Shown here piece by piece: positions 33,713-41,887 of a DNA stretch of 64,000 bases. Position numbers and translations under genes: made by a program. Source of the DNA: Geothrix rubra. Lineage in GTDB: Bacteria > Acidobacteriota > Holophagae > Holophagales > Holophagaceae. The stretch spans positions 1-64,000 of the forward strand of contig NZ_BSDD01000006.1 in NCBI RefSeq assembly GCF_030268065.1, in the 5' to 3' direction. Numbering within the stretch: position 1 is the stretch's first letter; the number at the start of each line of letters is the position of its first letter. Under the pieces are notes generated by a model. It worked only from the letters and a program-made list of their open reading frames with translations. It was not told where the DNA came from and searched no databases.

Positions 33713-34919
33713 GACCCTCCGCCGCCGCGAGGTGCGCGTCCTGCCGGGGATGCCCTGGCTCGTGGCGGGCCTCGGCCTCCTCGGGGGCCGCCCGCTCCAG
33801 GCCCAGTCCTCCGTGGAGCTGCGGTACCTGTTCTACGGCGAGTCCGATGGCCGCACGCAGGTCCAGAACCCGAACCTCCTCCTGCACCAGGAACTCGGCC
33901 CATCGCTCGGCCAGTTCGACCTCCTGCTCTCCCACGACGCCATCTCCGGGGCCTCGCCCAGCGGCGCCTACCCGACCCTGGACGTGACCACGACCACCTC
34001 GGCCTCGGGCACGAGCGCCACCAACGCCGCGGGAAAGATCCCCATGGTGCCCTACACGGACGAGCGGAACGGCCAGGACTTCAGCTACAGCCGGCGGATC
34101 GGCGCGCACCTGCCCACCCTCGACCTCTCGCACTCCGTGGAGAAGGACTACCTCGCCCGGGGCTTCGGCCTCTCCGATGCCTGGACCATGGCGGACGGCC
34201 GCGGGACGCTGCACTACGGGCTCTCCTGGGCCGACGACACGGTGGCGCCGGTGACCCAGACCCAGCGCTTCGCCAAGAAGACCCGGGGCTACGCCCTGGG
34301 CTGGACCTGGGTGCTGGGCCAGGACGACCTGGTGGATGTCTCCGCCAGCCGCATGGAGCTGAGTGGATACCTGGACGAACCCTACCTCGTGGTGCCCGTG
34401 GGGACCGGCACCGTCCGGGACCACCGTCCCGACACCCGCACCCGGGATGCCCTCTTCCTGAAGTACGGCCACTACTTCGACGACTGGGACGGCGCCCTCA
34501 AGACCACGTACCGCTTCTACCGCGACGACTGGGGCCTCCGGGCACACACGCTCGACCTCACCTACGACCAGCACCTGGACGGCGGCTGGGTCCTCTCGCC
34601 GCGGCTGCGGCTCTACAGCCAGAACGCGGCCGACTTCTACGGGGCCTCCTTCGCCGCCCCGCAGCCCTACGCCTCCGCCGACTACCGCCTGTCGGCCTTC
34701 CACAGCGTCCTGCTGGGCTGCTCCGTCTCCACGGATCTCCTGCCGGGGCTGACCCTCAGCCTGGGCGGGACCTACCAGATCCAGCAGGGCCAGGACCCGA
34801 TCCTGCCGCTGGCGGGGGGGACCCTGGGAACCGCCTCGGCCGCCTTTTCCGGGCCCTCCGTCTCCGCCGCGGACGTGAACACCACCACCTTCACCGTGGG
34901 GCTGAAGTGGCAGTACTGA
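33699..34919 (+). CDS. DUF3570 outer-membrane-type protein with candidate flavinylation motif
   Basis: Exported protein of about 406 residues with a signal peptide and a long strand-rich, Tyr/Asp-rich sequence ending LKWQY, as in outer-membrane barrels. It belongs to DUF3570. Residues 80-86 read DAISGAS, which fits the D-x-x-(S/T)-G-A-(S/T) site where ApbE attaches FMN; the acceptor would be Ser at 33954-33956. The chosen GTG 33699 follows AGGAGG at 33689-33694 and overlaps the previous gene by 14 bp. The 3' end overlaps apbE by 13 bp. Confidence 0.85.
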   Translation: MAATRTLRRREVRVLPGMPWLVAGLGLLGGRPLQAQSSVELRYLFYGESDGRTQVQNPNLLLHQELGPSLGQFDLLLSHDAISGASPSGAYPTLDVTTTTSASGTSATNAAGKIPMVPYTDERNGQDFSYSRRIGAHLPTLDLSHSVEKDYLARGFGLSDAWTMADGRGTLHYGLSWADDTVAPVTQTQRFAKKTRGYALGWTWVLGQDDLVDVSASRMELSGYLDEPYLVVPVGTGTVRDHRPDTRTRDALFLKYGHYFDDWDGALKTTYRFYRDDWGLRAHTLDLTYDQHLDGGWVLSPRLRLYSQNAADFYGASFAAPQPYASADYRLSAFHSVLLGCSVSTDLLPGLTLSLGGTYQIQQGQDPILPLAGGTLGTASAAFSGPSVSAADVNTTTFTVGLKWQY

Positions 34920-35863
34920 CGGCTCCGGAGGCGCGCGTCCTCTACACCACGCGGTTCCCCCTCATGGGCGGCGAGGCCCTGATCCGCTTCGCCGACGACC
35001 GGGGCCCGGCCCGGGCCGAGCGGGCCGCCCGGGCGGCCGTGGCGGAGGCGCGCCGCATCGAGGCGAAGTACTCCCGCTACCGGGCCCAGAGCGTGGTCTC
35101 GGAGATCAACCGGGAAGCCGGTCGCGGGCCGGTGGTCATCGACGCCGAGACGGAGCATCTGATCCAGTCCGCGCTGGAGCTGTGGAGGGCCACCGGCGGC
35201 CGCTTCGACCCCACGGTGGGCGCGCTGCGCCGGGTGTGGGACTTCAAGGCGGCCCGGGTGCCCTCCGCCGCGGAGGTGGCGGCCCTCCTGCCCCTGGTGG
35301 AGGCCCGGGCCGTGGAACTCCGGCACGGCACCGTCGCGCTGGGGCGGCCGGGCATGGAACTGGACCTGGGCGGCGTGGGCAAGGAATACGCCGCGGACCG
35401 GGTGGCCGAGCGGCTGCTGGAGGAGGGCGTGGCCTCGGCGGTCATCAACTTCCTGGGCGATGTGCGGACCCTGGGCCGGCGCGGGGACGGCCGCCCGTGG
35501 CGCGTGGGCGTGCAGGATCCCCGCGACCGGGGCCGCTGTCGGCTGGTGGTCCGGGTCGGGGCCGAGGCGGGCGTGGCCACCTCCGGTGACTACGAGCGGG
35601 GCTTCATCGAGGATGGCGTCCGCTACCACCACCTCCTGGACGCCACCACCGGCTGGCCGGCGCGGGGCCTTGCCTCCGTGACGGTCGTCGCCCCCACCGC
35701 CTTCGATGCGGGCCGGCTGGCCACGGCCGCCTTCCTGCTGGGACCCACGGCGGGGCTGGACCTGCTGGAGGGCGCGACGGGCGTGGAAGCTGCCATGATC
35801 ACCGAGGCGGGCGACCTGCTCGCCACCTCGGGCCTGGGCGCCATCGCGGACCTGGCCGGGTAG
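34907..35863 (+). CDS. apbE: FAD:protein FMN transferase
   Basis: ApbE-family enzyme of 318 residues that moves FMN from FAD to a Ser or Thr of an exported protein, with magnesium. Signatures: PLMGGEALIRF near the start, EAKYSRYRAQSVVSEINREAG, GRFDPTVGAL, LDLGGVGKEYAADRVAE, INFLGDVRTLG, and the C-terminal HHLLDATTGWPARG with SVTVVAPTAFDAGRLATAAFLLG. No signal peptide is clear, so its compartment is uncertain. The GTG start lies inside the DUF3570 gene. That neighbour is the obvious candidate substrate. Confidence 0.92.
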   Translation: MAVLTAPEARVLYTTRFPLMGGEALIRFADDRGPARAERAARAAVAEARRIEAKYSRYRAQSVVSEINREAGRGPVVIDAETEHLIQSALELWRATGGRFDPTVGALRRVWDFKAARVPSAAEVAALLPLVEARAVELRHGTVALGRPGMELDLGGVGKEYAADRVAERLLEEGVASAVINFLGDVRTLGRRGDGRPWRVGVQDPRDRGRCRLVVRVGAEAGVATSGDYERGFIEDGVRYHHLLDATTGWPARGLASVTVVAPTAFDAGRLATAAFLLGPTAGLDLLEGATGVEAAMITEAGDLLATSGLGAIADLAG

Positions 35864-35872
35864 GAGGGTCCC

Positions 35873-36292
35873 ATGGATCGCCGGATCATCCCGCTGCTGG
35901 CCCTGCTCTCCCTCCACGCCTGGGCCTTCGACCCGGCCGTGGATGTGGCCCTCGCAGCCGTTCCCGGGGGCCTCCGGGTGTCGGTGCCTTCAGGAGCCCA
36001 CCTCAAGCAGCGCACGTTCAAGGTGATTCTCGCCTCGCCCCGGGGACGGTTGGCCGTGGGGCCGCTGCCGCCCCCTTCGGGTCGCGACGAGGCCGGGGAC
36101 CCGGTCTGGCGCGGCGTGGTGCTCATCCCGCTCGAGGGGCACGGGCTTCCGGATCCCGTGCCCCTGGCTGTCACCTATCAGCCCTGCACCGAGGGGCCGG
36201 CGGGTGTCTGCTACCTGCCCCAGCACCGGACGGTGATGGCCCGGGCGGCGGACCTGGAGCCGGGGCCGCGCCCGCCCGCCAAGGCGCGGTGA
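35873..36292 (+). CDS. stand-alone DsbD N-terminal (alpha) domain protein
   Basis: Exported protein of 139 residues with a signal peptide (PLLALLSLHAWA). The C-terminal part VTYQPCTEGPAGVCYLPQHRTV matches the CxxxGxCYPP region of the DsbD periplasmic domain, with the two redox cysteines present. DsbD-alpha passes reducing power to periplasmic thiol proteins. The membrane and gamma domains of DsbD are absent here. The gene is 9 bp after apbE with GGAGG upstream, so it closes the cluster and could reduce the TlpA-type thioredoxin at its start. Confidence 0.75.
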   Translation: MDRRIIPLLALLSLHAWAFDPAVDVALAAVPGGLRVSVPSGAHLKQRTFKVILASPRGRLAVGPLPPPSGRDEAGDPVWRGVVLIPLEGHGLPDPVPLAVTYQPCTEGPAGVCYLPQHRTVMARAADLEPGPRPPAKAR

Positions 36293-36311
36293 GCGGCCCG
36301 GGGGATTCCTC

Positions 36312-36815
36312 CTAGGCCTCGTCGGCGCTGGGCCCGTAGAGGGCGGGCACGGGCACGTCGAGCATCCGCAGGTAGCCGGCCAGCTGGGCCCGATGGTGGA
36401 TGAGGTGGTTCATCACGAAGCTGCGATACACCGCGATGCGGGGCATGGCGAGCAGCGTCTCGCCCTGGTTCTTGAGGGTCCAGACCACCTGGAGGTCCGC
36501 GTCGGGGGCCTTGGCGAGGGCCGCCAGCGCCCCCTCGACCCCGGCGTCCAGGGTGTGGAGCAGGCCTTCGACGGTGCTGCTGGGCTTCGGCTGCCGGGCC
36601 TGGGTCTCGGGCAGGCCGAGGTCCAGCTCCGTGAGGGTCAGGGTGCTGACGGTCCAACCCGGGATGCTGGCCAGGTGGTTGGCCAGGTCGCCCAGAGTGA
36701 AGGACTTGGGATGGGGACGGTAGTCGAACCGGTCCGTGGGGAGGCGCTCGATCACGCGGCGGAGGCCCGCCATCTCGTGCTCGAACTCGGGGATGAGGGT
36801 CTTGGCGATGGCCAT
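36312..36815 (-). CDS. DinB family protein
   Basis: Protein of 167 residues of the DinB/YfiT four-helix metal-binding fold. Helix 1 is IPEFEHEMAGLRRVIERLP; the metal-type histidines lie in LGDLANHLASIPGW and RSFVMNHLIHHRAQLAGYLR. Family members are often thiol transferases (with bacillithiol or mycothiol) or damage-inducible proteins; which applies here is unknown. AAGGAG lies six bases before the ATG. The gene stands between the ApbE cluster and a WYL regulator. Confidence 0.85.
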   Translation of the reverse strand: MAIAKTLIPEFEHEMAGLRRVIERLPTDRFDYRPHPKSFTLGDLANHLASIPGWTVSTLTLTELDLGLPETQARQPKPSSTVEGLLHTLDAGVEGALAALAKAPDADLQVVWTLKNQGETLLAMPRIAVYRSFVMNHLIHHRAQLAGYLRMLDVPVPALYGPSADEA

Positions 36816-36880
36816 GCGGGCTCCTTGTGAAGAGAGGGATAGCATGGCCCCTGATCCTGACAGCGTGGTGTCAGGAGGGT

Positions 36881-37570
36881 TCAGATCCTCGCCTTCCCGG
36901 TCCGGACCATGCCCAGGTAGTCCTCGAGGCCGCGTCCGGGGACGGCCTCGAAGGGGTCGAGGAGCTCGACCCCGCGGATCCGGTCCACCCGGAAGGTGCG
37001 GAGGGCCTCGCGCAGCTCGCACCAGGCCGCCAGGTGCCAGCGGTAGCCCCAGAAGATGACGCCCAGGGGCTGGAGCACCCGGTCCGTGGCGGTGCCGTCC
37101 GCCCGGATGTAGGCCACCCGCACCCGGCGCTGTTCCCGCAGCCCCTGGCGCAGCTCCCCGAGGAAGCGGGCGGTCTCGGGCGGCACATGGTGATCCGGGA
37201 CGAGGAAGGGGAGGTCCGTGAGCGCCTTCCTCCGGCCCGGGGGCAGGACGCCCTCCACCTTCCGCACCAGGCTCTCGGCGGCCTCCCGCAGCGAAGGGTC
37301 CCCCCAGGCGGCCACGATGCGCGCGCCCAGGAGCAGCGCCTCGCCCTCGTCCGCGTTGAACATGAAGGGCGGCAGATCAAAGTGGCGGGGCAGGCTGTAC
37401 CCCACGCCGGCCTCGCTCTCGATGGGCACGCCGGAGGCCATCAGGTCGGCGATGTCGCGGTAGAGGGTGCGCGCGCTGATGCCGAGCTCCTTCGCCAGGC
37501 GGGCCGCCGTGCTGATGCGGTCCCTCCGCAGGAGCTGCACGATCTGGAACAGGCGATCGGCTCGACGCAC
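36881..37570 (-). CDS. YafY-type HTH and WYL domain regulator 2
   Basis: Regulator of 229 residues. An N-terminal HTH_11 domain (RADRLFQIVQLLRRDRISTAARLAKELGISARTLYRDIADL) is followed by a WYL domain at about residues 135-210 (RRVRVAYIRADGTATDRVLQPLGVIFWGYRWHLAAWCELREALRTFRVDRI). This is the common YafY architecture. The start is GTG 37570 with GGGGAG upstream. It may control the DinB gene that lies 65 bp downstream on the same strand, a frequent pairing, but that is inference. Confidence 0.88.
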   Translation of the reverse strand: MRRADRLFQIVQLLRRDRISTAARLAKELGISARTLYRDIADLMASGVPIESEAGVGYSLPRHFDLPPFMFNADEGEALLLGARIVAAWGDPSLREAAESLVRKVEGVLPPGRRKALTDLPFLVPDHHVPPETARFLGELRQGLREQRRVRVAYIRADGTATDRVLQPLGVIFWGYRWHLAAWCELREALRTFRVDRIRGVELLDPFEAVPGRGLEDYLGMVRTGKARI

Positions 37571-37585
37571 CGCGCACGCTCCCCC

Positions 37586-38761
37586 TCAGGCCACGCCGAT
37601 GATCGCCCCCACGTTGAAGCTGGGGTGCCGGTCCATGAGGGGCCGGGGCGGGGGGATGCAGACGAGGTCGCGGAAGCCGGCGTGGTCCAGGGCCGCCATC
37701 CAGGCTTCCGGGGTGAGGAAGCCGTGGACCGGTCGCCAGCGCGGGTCCAGTTCCACGTCCGTGAAGCTGCGCAGGAAGGAGAAGACGAATTCGAGGTAGA
37801 TGGGGTGGCCGAGGGAGGGTTTCATGCACTCCCCAAGCACCAGGCGGCCGCCGGGTTTCAGGCGGGACCGGAGCTCCCGCAGGACGGCCTCCAGGTTCCG
37901 GGCGACGTGGACCACGTTGATGGCCACGATGGCATCAAGGCCGGCGGGTTCGATCCCCTGCTCGTCCATGGACCGGTTCAGGTCCAGGGGGCGGAAGCGG
38001 AGGGGGAGCCCGGGCGCGGCGGCCCCGAGATCCCGCTGGGCCCGCCGGAGGAAGGCCGGGGCCACGTCCGTGAAGACGTACTCCGCGATGCGGCCGAGCC
38101 AGCCTTCCTCCGCGCCGCGCTGGGCCAGCAGCCGGGCGAAGGAACCCACGCCCCCGCCCAGCTCCAGCACGCGGCTCCCCGCGGGAAGCCCCTCCCGCAG
38201 CGCCAGGAGGGCCAGCAGGTTGTTGGGGTAGTACACGGGGTTGTCGTTGCGGAAGTAGGCGAGCCAGAGGGGGAAGAGCGCCAGGTCGAAGAGCAGGCCA
38301 TCGCCCGGCCTCCCCTCCGTGAAGAAGGGCGGGATATGGGTGCGCACGCCGTCCAGCAGGTCGAAATTGGCACCGTGGCCGGGCGCGGCGGCCTCGGCCG
38401 CGGCCCGGATCCCCGCCAGGTCGAGGGTGGGCGAGTCTTCGAGGAAGTAGCGGCCATCCCGGAGCTCCAGCAGGCCCTCCTGGGCGAGGAAGGGGAGCAT
38501 CCAGGCCAGGGGGACCCGCGCCTGGGCGGGCAGCCCGGCGCAGAGGCCGTCCAGGGTGGTCCCGGCCCGGAGGGCGGCCTCCCACCCCAGGTCGAGCAGC
38601 AGGGACAGGGCGGTGCCTGCGGTGTAGAGCTCAGAGGCCCGGTGCAGCAGGAGGAAGGGACGGTCCAGGACCGCCGCGATCTCGGGGCCGTGGGGGCCCA
38701 GCAGGCCCGGATCCGGCGGCGTCCCGAGGCTGCCCGGGATCTGGGCCGGCCCGAGGTCCAT
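37586..38761 (-). CDS. class I SAM-dependent methyltransferase
   Basis: Protein of 391 residues. The N-terminal 110 residues are a helical, winged-helix-like dimerisation part. The Rossmann methyltransferase core has motif I VLELGGGVGSFARLL (residues about 197-211), the acidic loop FTDVAPAF and LDAIVAINVVHV, followed by LKPGGRLVLGECMKP. The layout is like O-methyltransferases or polyketide-type methyltransferase domains. The substrate is unknown. Its ATG overlaps the prs stop by one base (TGATG), indicating coupling to prs. Confidence 0.82.
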   Translation of the reverse strand: MDLGPAQIPGSLGTPPDPGLLGPHGPEIAAVLDRPFLLLHRASELYTAGTALSLLLDLGWEAALRAGTTLDGLCAGLPAQARVPLAWMLPFLAQEGLLELRDGRYFLEDSPTLDLAGIRAAAEAAAPGHGANFDLLDGVRTHIPPFFTEGRPGDGLLFDLALFPLWLAYFRNDNPVYYPNNLLALLALREGLPAGSRVLELGGGVGSFARLLAQRGAEEGWLGRIAEYVFTDVAPAFLRRAQRDLGAAAPGLPLRFRPLDLNRSMDEQGIEPAGLDAIVAINVVHVARNLEAVLRELRSRLKPGGRLVLGECMKPSLGHPIYLEFVFSFLRSFTDVELDPRWRPVHGFLTPEAWMAALDHAGFRDLVCIPPPRPLMDRHPSFNVGAIIGVA

Positions 38762-39708
38762 CAGTCCATCATTTCACTGATGCTGCGGCCCCCGTGGATG
38801 CGCAGGATGGCGTCCCCGAAGAGCGCGGCGGTGGACAGCACGCGGAGGCTGGGCAGGCCCTTGGCCCGCTCGGGCGGGATGGGGATGCTGTCGGTCACCA
38901 CCAGCTCGTCCAGGTCCGCCGAATTGAGGGTCTCGATGGCGCTGCCGGAGAGGACGGGATGGGTGACGCCCACGCGCACGGTGCGGGCGCCGAACTCGCG
39001 CAGGATCCGGGCAGCCTCCTTGATGGAGCCGCCGGTGGCGATCTCGTCGTCGTAGATGATGGCGTCCTTCCCCTTCACGTCGCCGATGAGGGCCACGCTC
39101 TGGGCCTTCTCCGAGTCGTCGAAGCGGCGCTTGTCGATGATCGCCATGGGCACGGACAGCCGCTTGGCGAAGTGGCCCGCGAACTTGGCCGCGCCGGCGT
39201 CCGTGGCCACCACCACAGCATTGGAGAGGTCCTTCGTCCGGAAGTAGTTGGTGAGGATGGGCGTGGCCAGCAGCTGGTCTGCGGGCTTCCGGAAGAAGCC
39301 CAGGATCTGCGGGGCGTGCAGGGTCATGGTGAGCACCCGGTCGGCGCCGGCGGTCTCCAGCAGGTCGGCCACCAGGCGCGCCGTGATGGAGATGCGCGCC
39401 TCGTCCTTCTTGTCGCTGCGTGCGTAGGGGAAGTAGGGCAGGACGGCCGTGATCCGCGCCGCGCTGGCGAACTTCAGCGCGTCGATGAGGATCAGCAGCT
39501 CCAGCAGGTTGTCGCTGACCGGCGGGCAGGAGGTCTGGATGACGAAGACGTCCGATTCGCGGACGTTCTCCTCCACCTTCACCTTGATGTTCTCGTTGGA
39601 GAAGCGGGTGATCTTCAGCTTGCCCAGGGGCATGCCCATGTGGGTGGCGATGCCCTTCGCCAGGTCCGGGTGGCTGCTCCCGGAAAACACCTTCATCTCG
39701 CCGAACAT
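38761..39708 (-). CDS. prs: ribose-phosphate pyrophosphokinase
   Basis: PRPP synthetase of 315 residues, supplying PRPP for nucleotides, His and Trp. Signatures: FSNENIKVKVEENVRESDVFVIQTSCPPVSDNLLELLI, PYFPYARSDKKDEARISITARLVADLLETAGADRVLTMTLHAPQ, the flexible loop near KRRFDDSE, and the PRPP loop IYDDEIATGGSI. The family's usual regulatory flexible-loop basic residues are present. It is followed directly by the methyltransferase gene. An AGGGGCG site precedes ATG 39708. Confidence 0.95.
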   Translation of the reverse strand: MFGEMKVFSGSSHPDLAKGIATHMGMPLGKLKITRFSNENIKVKVEENVRESDVFVIQTSCPPVSDNLLELLILIDALKFASAARITAVLPYFPYARSDKKDEARISITARLVADLLETAGADRVLTMTLHAPQILGFFRKPADQLLATPILTNYFRTKDLSNAVVVATDAGAAKFAGHFAKRLSVPMAIIDKRRFDDSEKAQSVALIGDVKGKDAIIYDDEIATGGSIKEAARILREFGARTVRVGVTHPVLSGSAIETLNSADLDELVVTDSIPIPPERAKGLPSLRVLSTAALFGDAILRIHGGRSISEMMD

Positions 39709-39940
39709 GCTCGCCCCTGTCGCATCGTCGGTTCCAGTCTAAGGGATTCCAGCCGGGCCGTCCCGCGGTTCTCCCCGCGGCGGGAGCGGCCCCGCGCCGG
39801 ATGGCCCCTGGATGCTGCGGTAACTGAGTCTGTATCACATGGATATCCGTTTTTCCGTTCCCCGGGACCTGGACTACGATGGCAGTCAGCCAGCGGCCGA
39901 GAGAGAGTGCGCCCACCGCTTCCCGCCCTGCGGAGGTCCC

Positions 39941-41482
39941 ATGCGCCTGAACGAGCCGGTCACCCAGCGCGAGGTGTCGTTCGATCCGGAGGAGGTCCTG
40001 ATCTCCAAGACGGATCTCCGCGGCGTGATCACCTACGCCAACGAAGCCTTCATCCAGGTCAGCGGCTACGGCCCCGGCGAGCTGCTGGGCCAGCCCCACA
40101 ACCTCCTGCGCCACCCGGACATGCCCCAGGAGCCCTTCCGCGACCTCTGGGCCACCATCCAGGCGGGCCGTCCCTGGACGGGCATCATCAAGAACCGGTG
40201 CAAGAACGGCGACCACTACTGGGTGTTCGCGGACGTCACGCCGATCCGCGAATCCGGCCGCGTGGTCGGCTACATGTCCACGCGCAGCCGGCCGGACCCG
40301 AAGGATCGCGCGGAGGCGGAAGCCCGGTACGCCCGGCTGGCGAGAGGCGCGGATGTCGGGCCCGACCTGGCGGAACGCCTCGGGGGCGTCGCCCTGGCCA
40401 CGCGGTTCAGGGTGATCTTCCTGGTGCAGGTCCTGGGCGGACTGGGCTGCCTTCTGTACGCGGGGCTCACGCGGGAGGTGGACGTCCTCCTCGCCGGCCT
40501 GCTCTGGCTGGCCACCGCCGCCATCGTCCAGGTCGAATCCAGGCGCATGGTGCGGAACCTCGGCTCGCTCACCCAGGCGATGGAGAGCTGCGACCTGAGG
40601 GTGCAGCTTCCCGTGAGGGGGGCGCTGGAACTCCGCAGCATGGCCCATGCCTTCAACGTCCTCAACGGCCGTTTCCGGAGGGTGATCCGCGACCTCGCGC
40701 GCATCTCCCGCACCATGGTGGGCCAGAACGCCGCGCTATCCAGCGCGACGGAGGAACTGTCGATGAGCCTGCGGTCCATGGCGGAGAACAGCCGCAGCCA
40801 GGGGGCCGCGGGCGAGGTCATGGCTTCCGGCGTCACGCAGCTTGCCGCGAGCGTGTCCGAGATCGCCTCCAGCGCGCGCCTCGTGGAGCAGCAGGCCAGC
40901 GAATCGGACCAGACCGCCGCGGAGGAGGAACGGGCCGGGGAGGACCTGTCCGTGGCCATGCAGGGCATCCGGGCCTCCACGAGCCAGATGGGGAAGGCCG
41001 TCACGGTGATCGGGGAGATCGCGCGGCAGACCAACCTCCTCAGCCTGAACGCGGCCATCGAGGCGGCGAAGGCGGGGCACCAGGGCGCGGGCTTCGCGGT
41101 GGTGGCCGAGGAGGTCCGGAAGCTGGCGGAGCGATCTGCCGAGGCGGCGCGGGAGATCACTGGGCTCATCGCGGTCTGCAACCAGACCGTGGATCGCGGC
41201 GGTGAGCTGGTGGGCGTGGCTGTGGGGGTCGGGCGCAAGGGACACCTCCTCGCGGATCGCCTGCTGGGCATGTCCCACGAGATCGAGCACGCCACCGAGG
41301 AGCAGACCAGCGCCAGCCTGGAGGTGGCGCAGCAGGTGGAATCCATCCGCCGGGCCCTGGAGTCCCACGTCCATGCCTCCGAGGAGATGAGTTCCGCCTC
41401 GCGGGAGATCGCCCGCATCACGATGGAGGCCCAGGCCATCTCCCAGCGCCTGGCCGATACGGTGAACCAGTTCCAGGTCTAG
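39941..41482 (+). CDS. PAS domain methyl-accepting chemotaxis protein, Aer-like
   Basis: Chemoreceptor of 513 residues. A PAS domain at about residues 15-115 ([55 protein letters not shown]) is of the Aer type that senses redox state, often through FAD. Two membrane segments (about 160-205) and a HAMP-like helix follow, and then the signalling domain with hairpin tip [41 protein letters not shown]. There is no periplasmic domain. GGAGG lies five bases before ATG 39941. Its stop codon overlaps the end of the murA-derived repeat array. Confidence 0.9.
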   Translation: MRLNEPVTQREVSFDPEEVLISKTDLRGVITYANEAFIQVSGYGPGELLGQPHNLLRHPDMPQEPFRDLWATIQAGRPWTGIIKNRCKNGDHYWVFADVTPIRESGRVVGYMSTRSRPDPKDRAEAEARYARLARGADVGPDLAERLGGVALATRFRVIFLVQVLGGLGCLLYAGLTREVDVLLAGLLWLATAAIVQVESRRMVRNLGSLTQAMESCDLRVQLPVRGALELRSMAHAFNVLNGRFRRVIRDLARISRTMVGQNAALSSATEELSMSLRSMAENSRSQGAAGEVMASGVTQLAASVSEIASSARLVEQQASESDQTAAEEERAGEDLSVAMQGIRASTSQMGKAVTVIGEIARQTNLLSLNAAIEAAKAGHQGAGFAVVAEEVRKLAERSAEAAREITGLIAVCNQTVDRGGELVGVAVGVGRKGHLLADRLLGMSHEIEHATEEQTSASLEVAQQVESIRRALESHVHASEEMSSASREIARITMEAQAISQRLADTVNQFQV

Positions 41483-41887
41483 ACCCGGCCCCCGCCGACC
41501 CGCTCGATGCGGGCCCCGACGCCCTGGAGCTTCCGTTCCAGGCCCGCGTAGCCGCGGTCGAGGTGAATCGTTCGCCGGTGCCCGGAGGGCAGGGCCGCCT
41601 GACTCGATGTCAGGTGGCCCAGGCGGGCGATCCTGCCACCAAGACCCTGCCTCCGCCGACGCGCTCGATGCGGGCCCCGACGCCCTGGAGCTTCCGCTCC
41701 AGGCCCGCGTAGCCACGGTCGAGGTGAATCGTTCGCCGGTGCCCGGAGGGCAGGGCCGCCTGACTCGATGTCAGGTGGCCCAGGTGGGCGATCCTGCCAC
41801 CTAGACCCTGCCTCCGCCGACGCGCTCGATGCGGGCCCCGACGCCCTGGAGCTTCCGCTCCAGGCCCGCGTAGCCACGGTCGAGGTG
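41479..41887. repeat. tandem repeat of the murA 3' end, period 161 bp
   Basis: Three copies of the last 87 bases of murA (29 codons with stop) occur at 41479-41565, 41640-41726 and 41801-41887; only the last is in the gene. The first two are each followed on the right by the same 74-bp spacer beginning AATCGTTCGCC and holding inverted repeats (CCTGAC-TCGAT-GTCAGG, and AGGTGGC...GCCACCT). Copies 2 and 3 agree throughout the coding part except for the stop; copy 1 differs at several sites. The stop of copy 1 falls on the CTAG that also ends the chemoreceptor gene. Confidence 0.93.

Noticed and set aside
39709-39940. Gap of 232 bp between prs and the chemoreceptor gene
   Set aside because: It must hold two divergent promoters, but no clear -35/-10 pair was found; the in-frame ATG at 39839 was rejected as a start because GGAGG supports ATG 39941.
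41479-41877. Open frames of about 130 codons within the murA repeat array
   Set aside because: They arise because the repeated murA tail is open in several frames; there is no start context and no independent domain.
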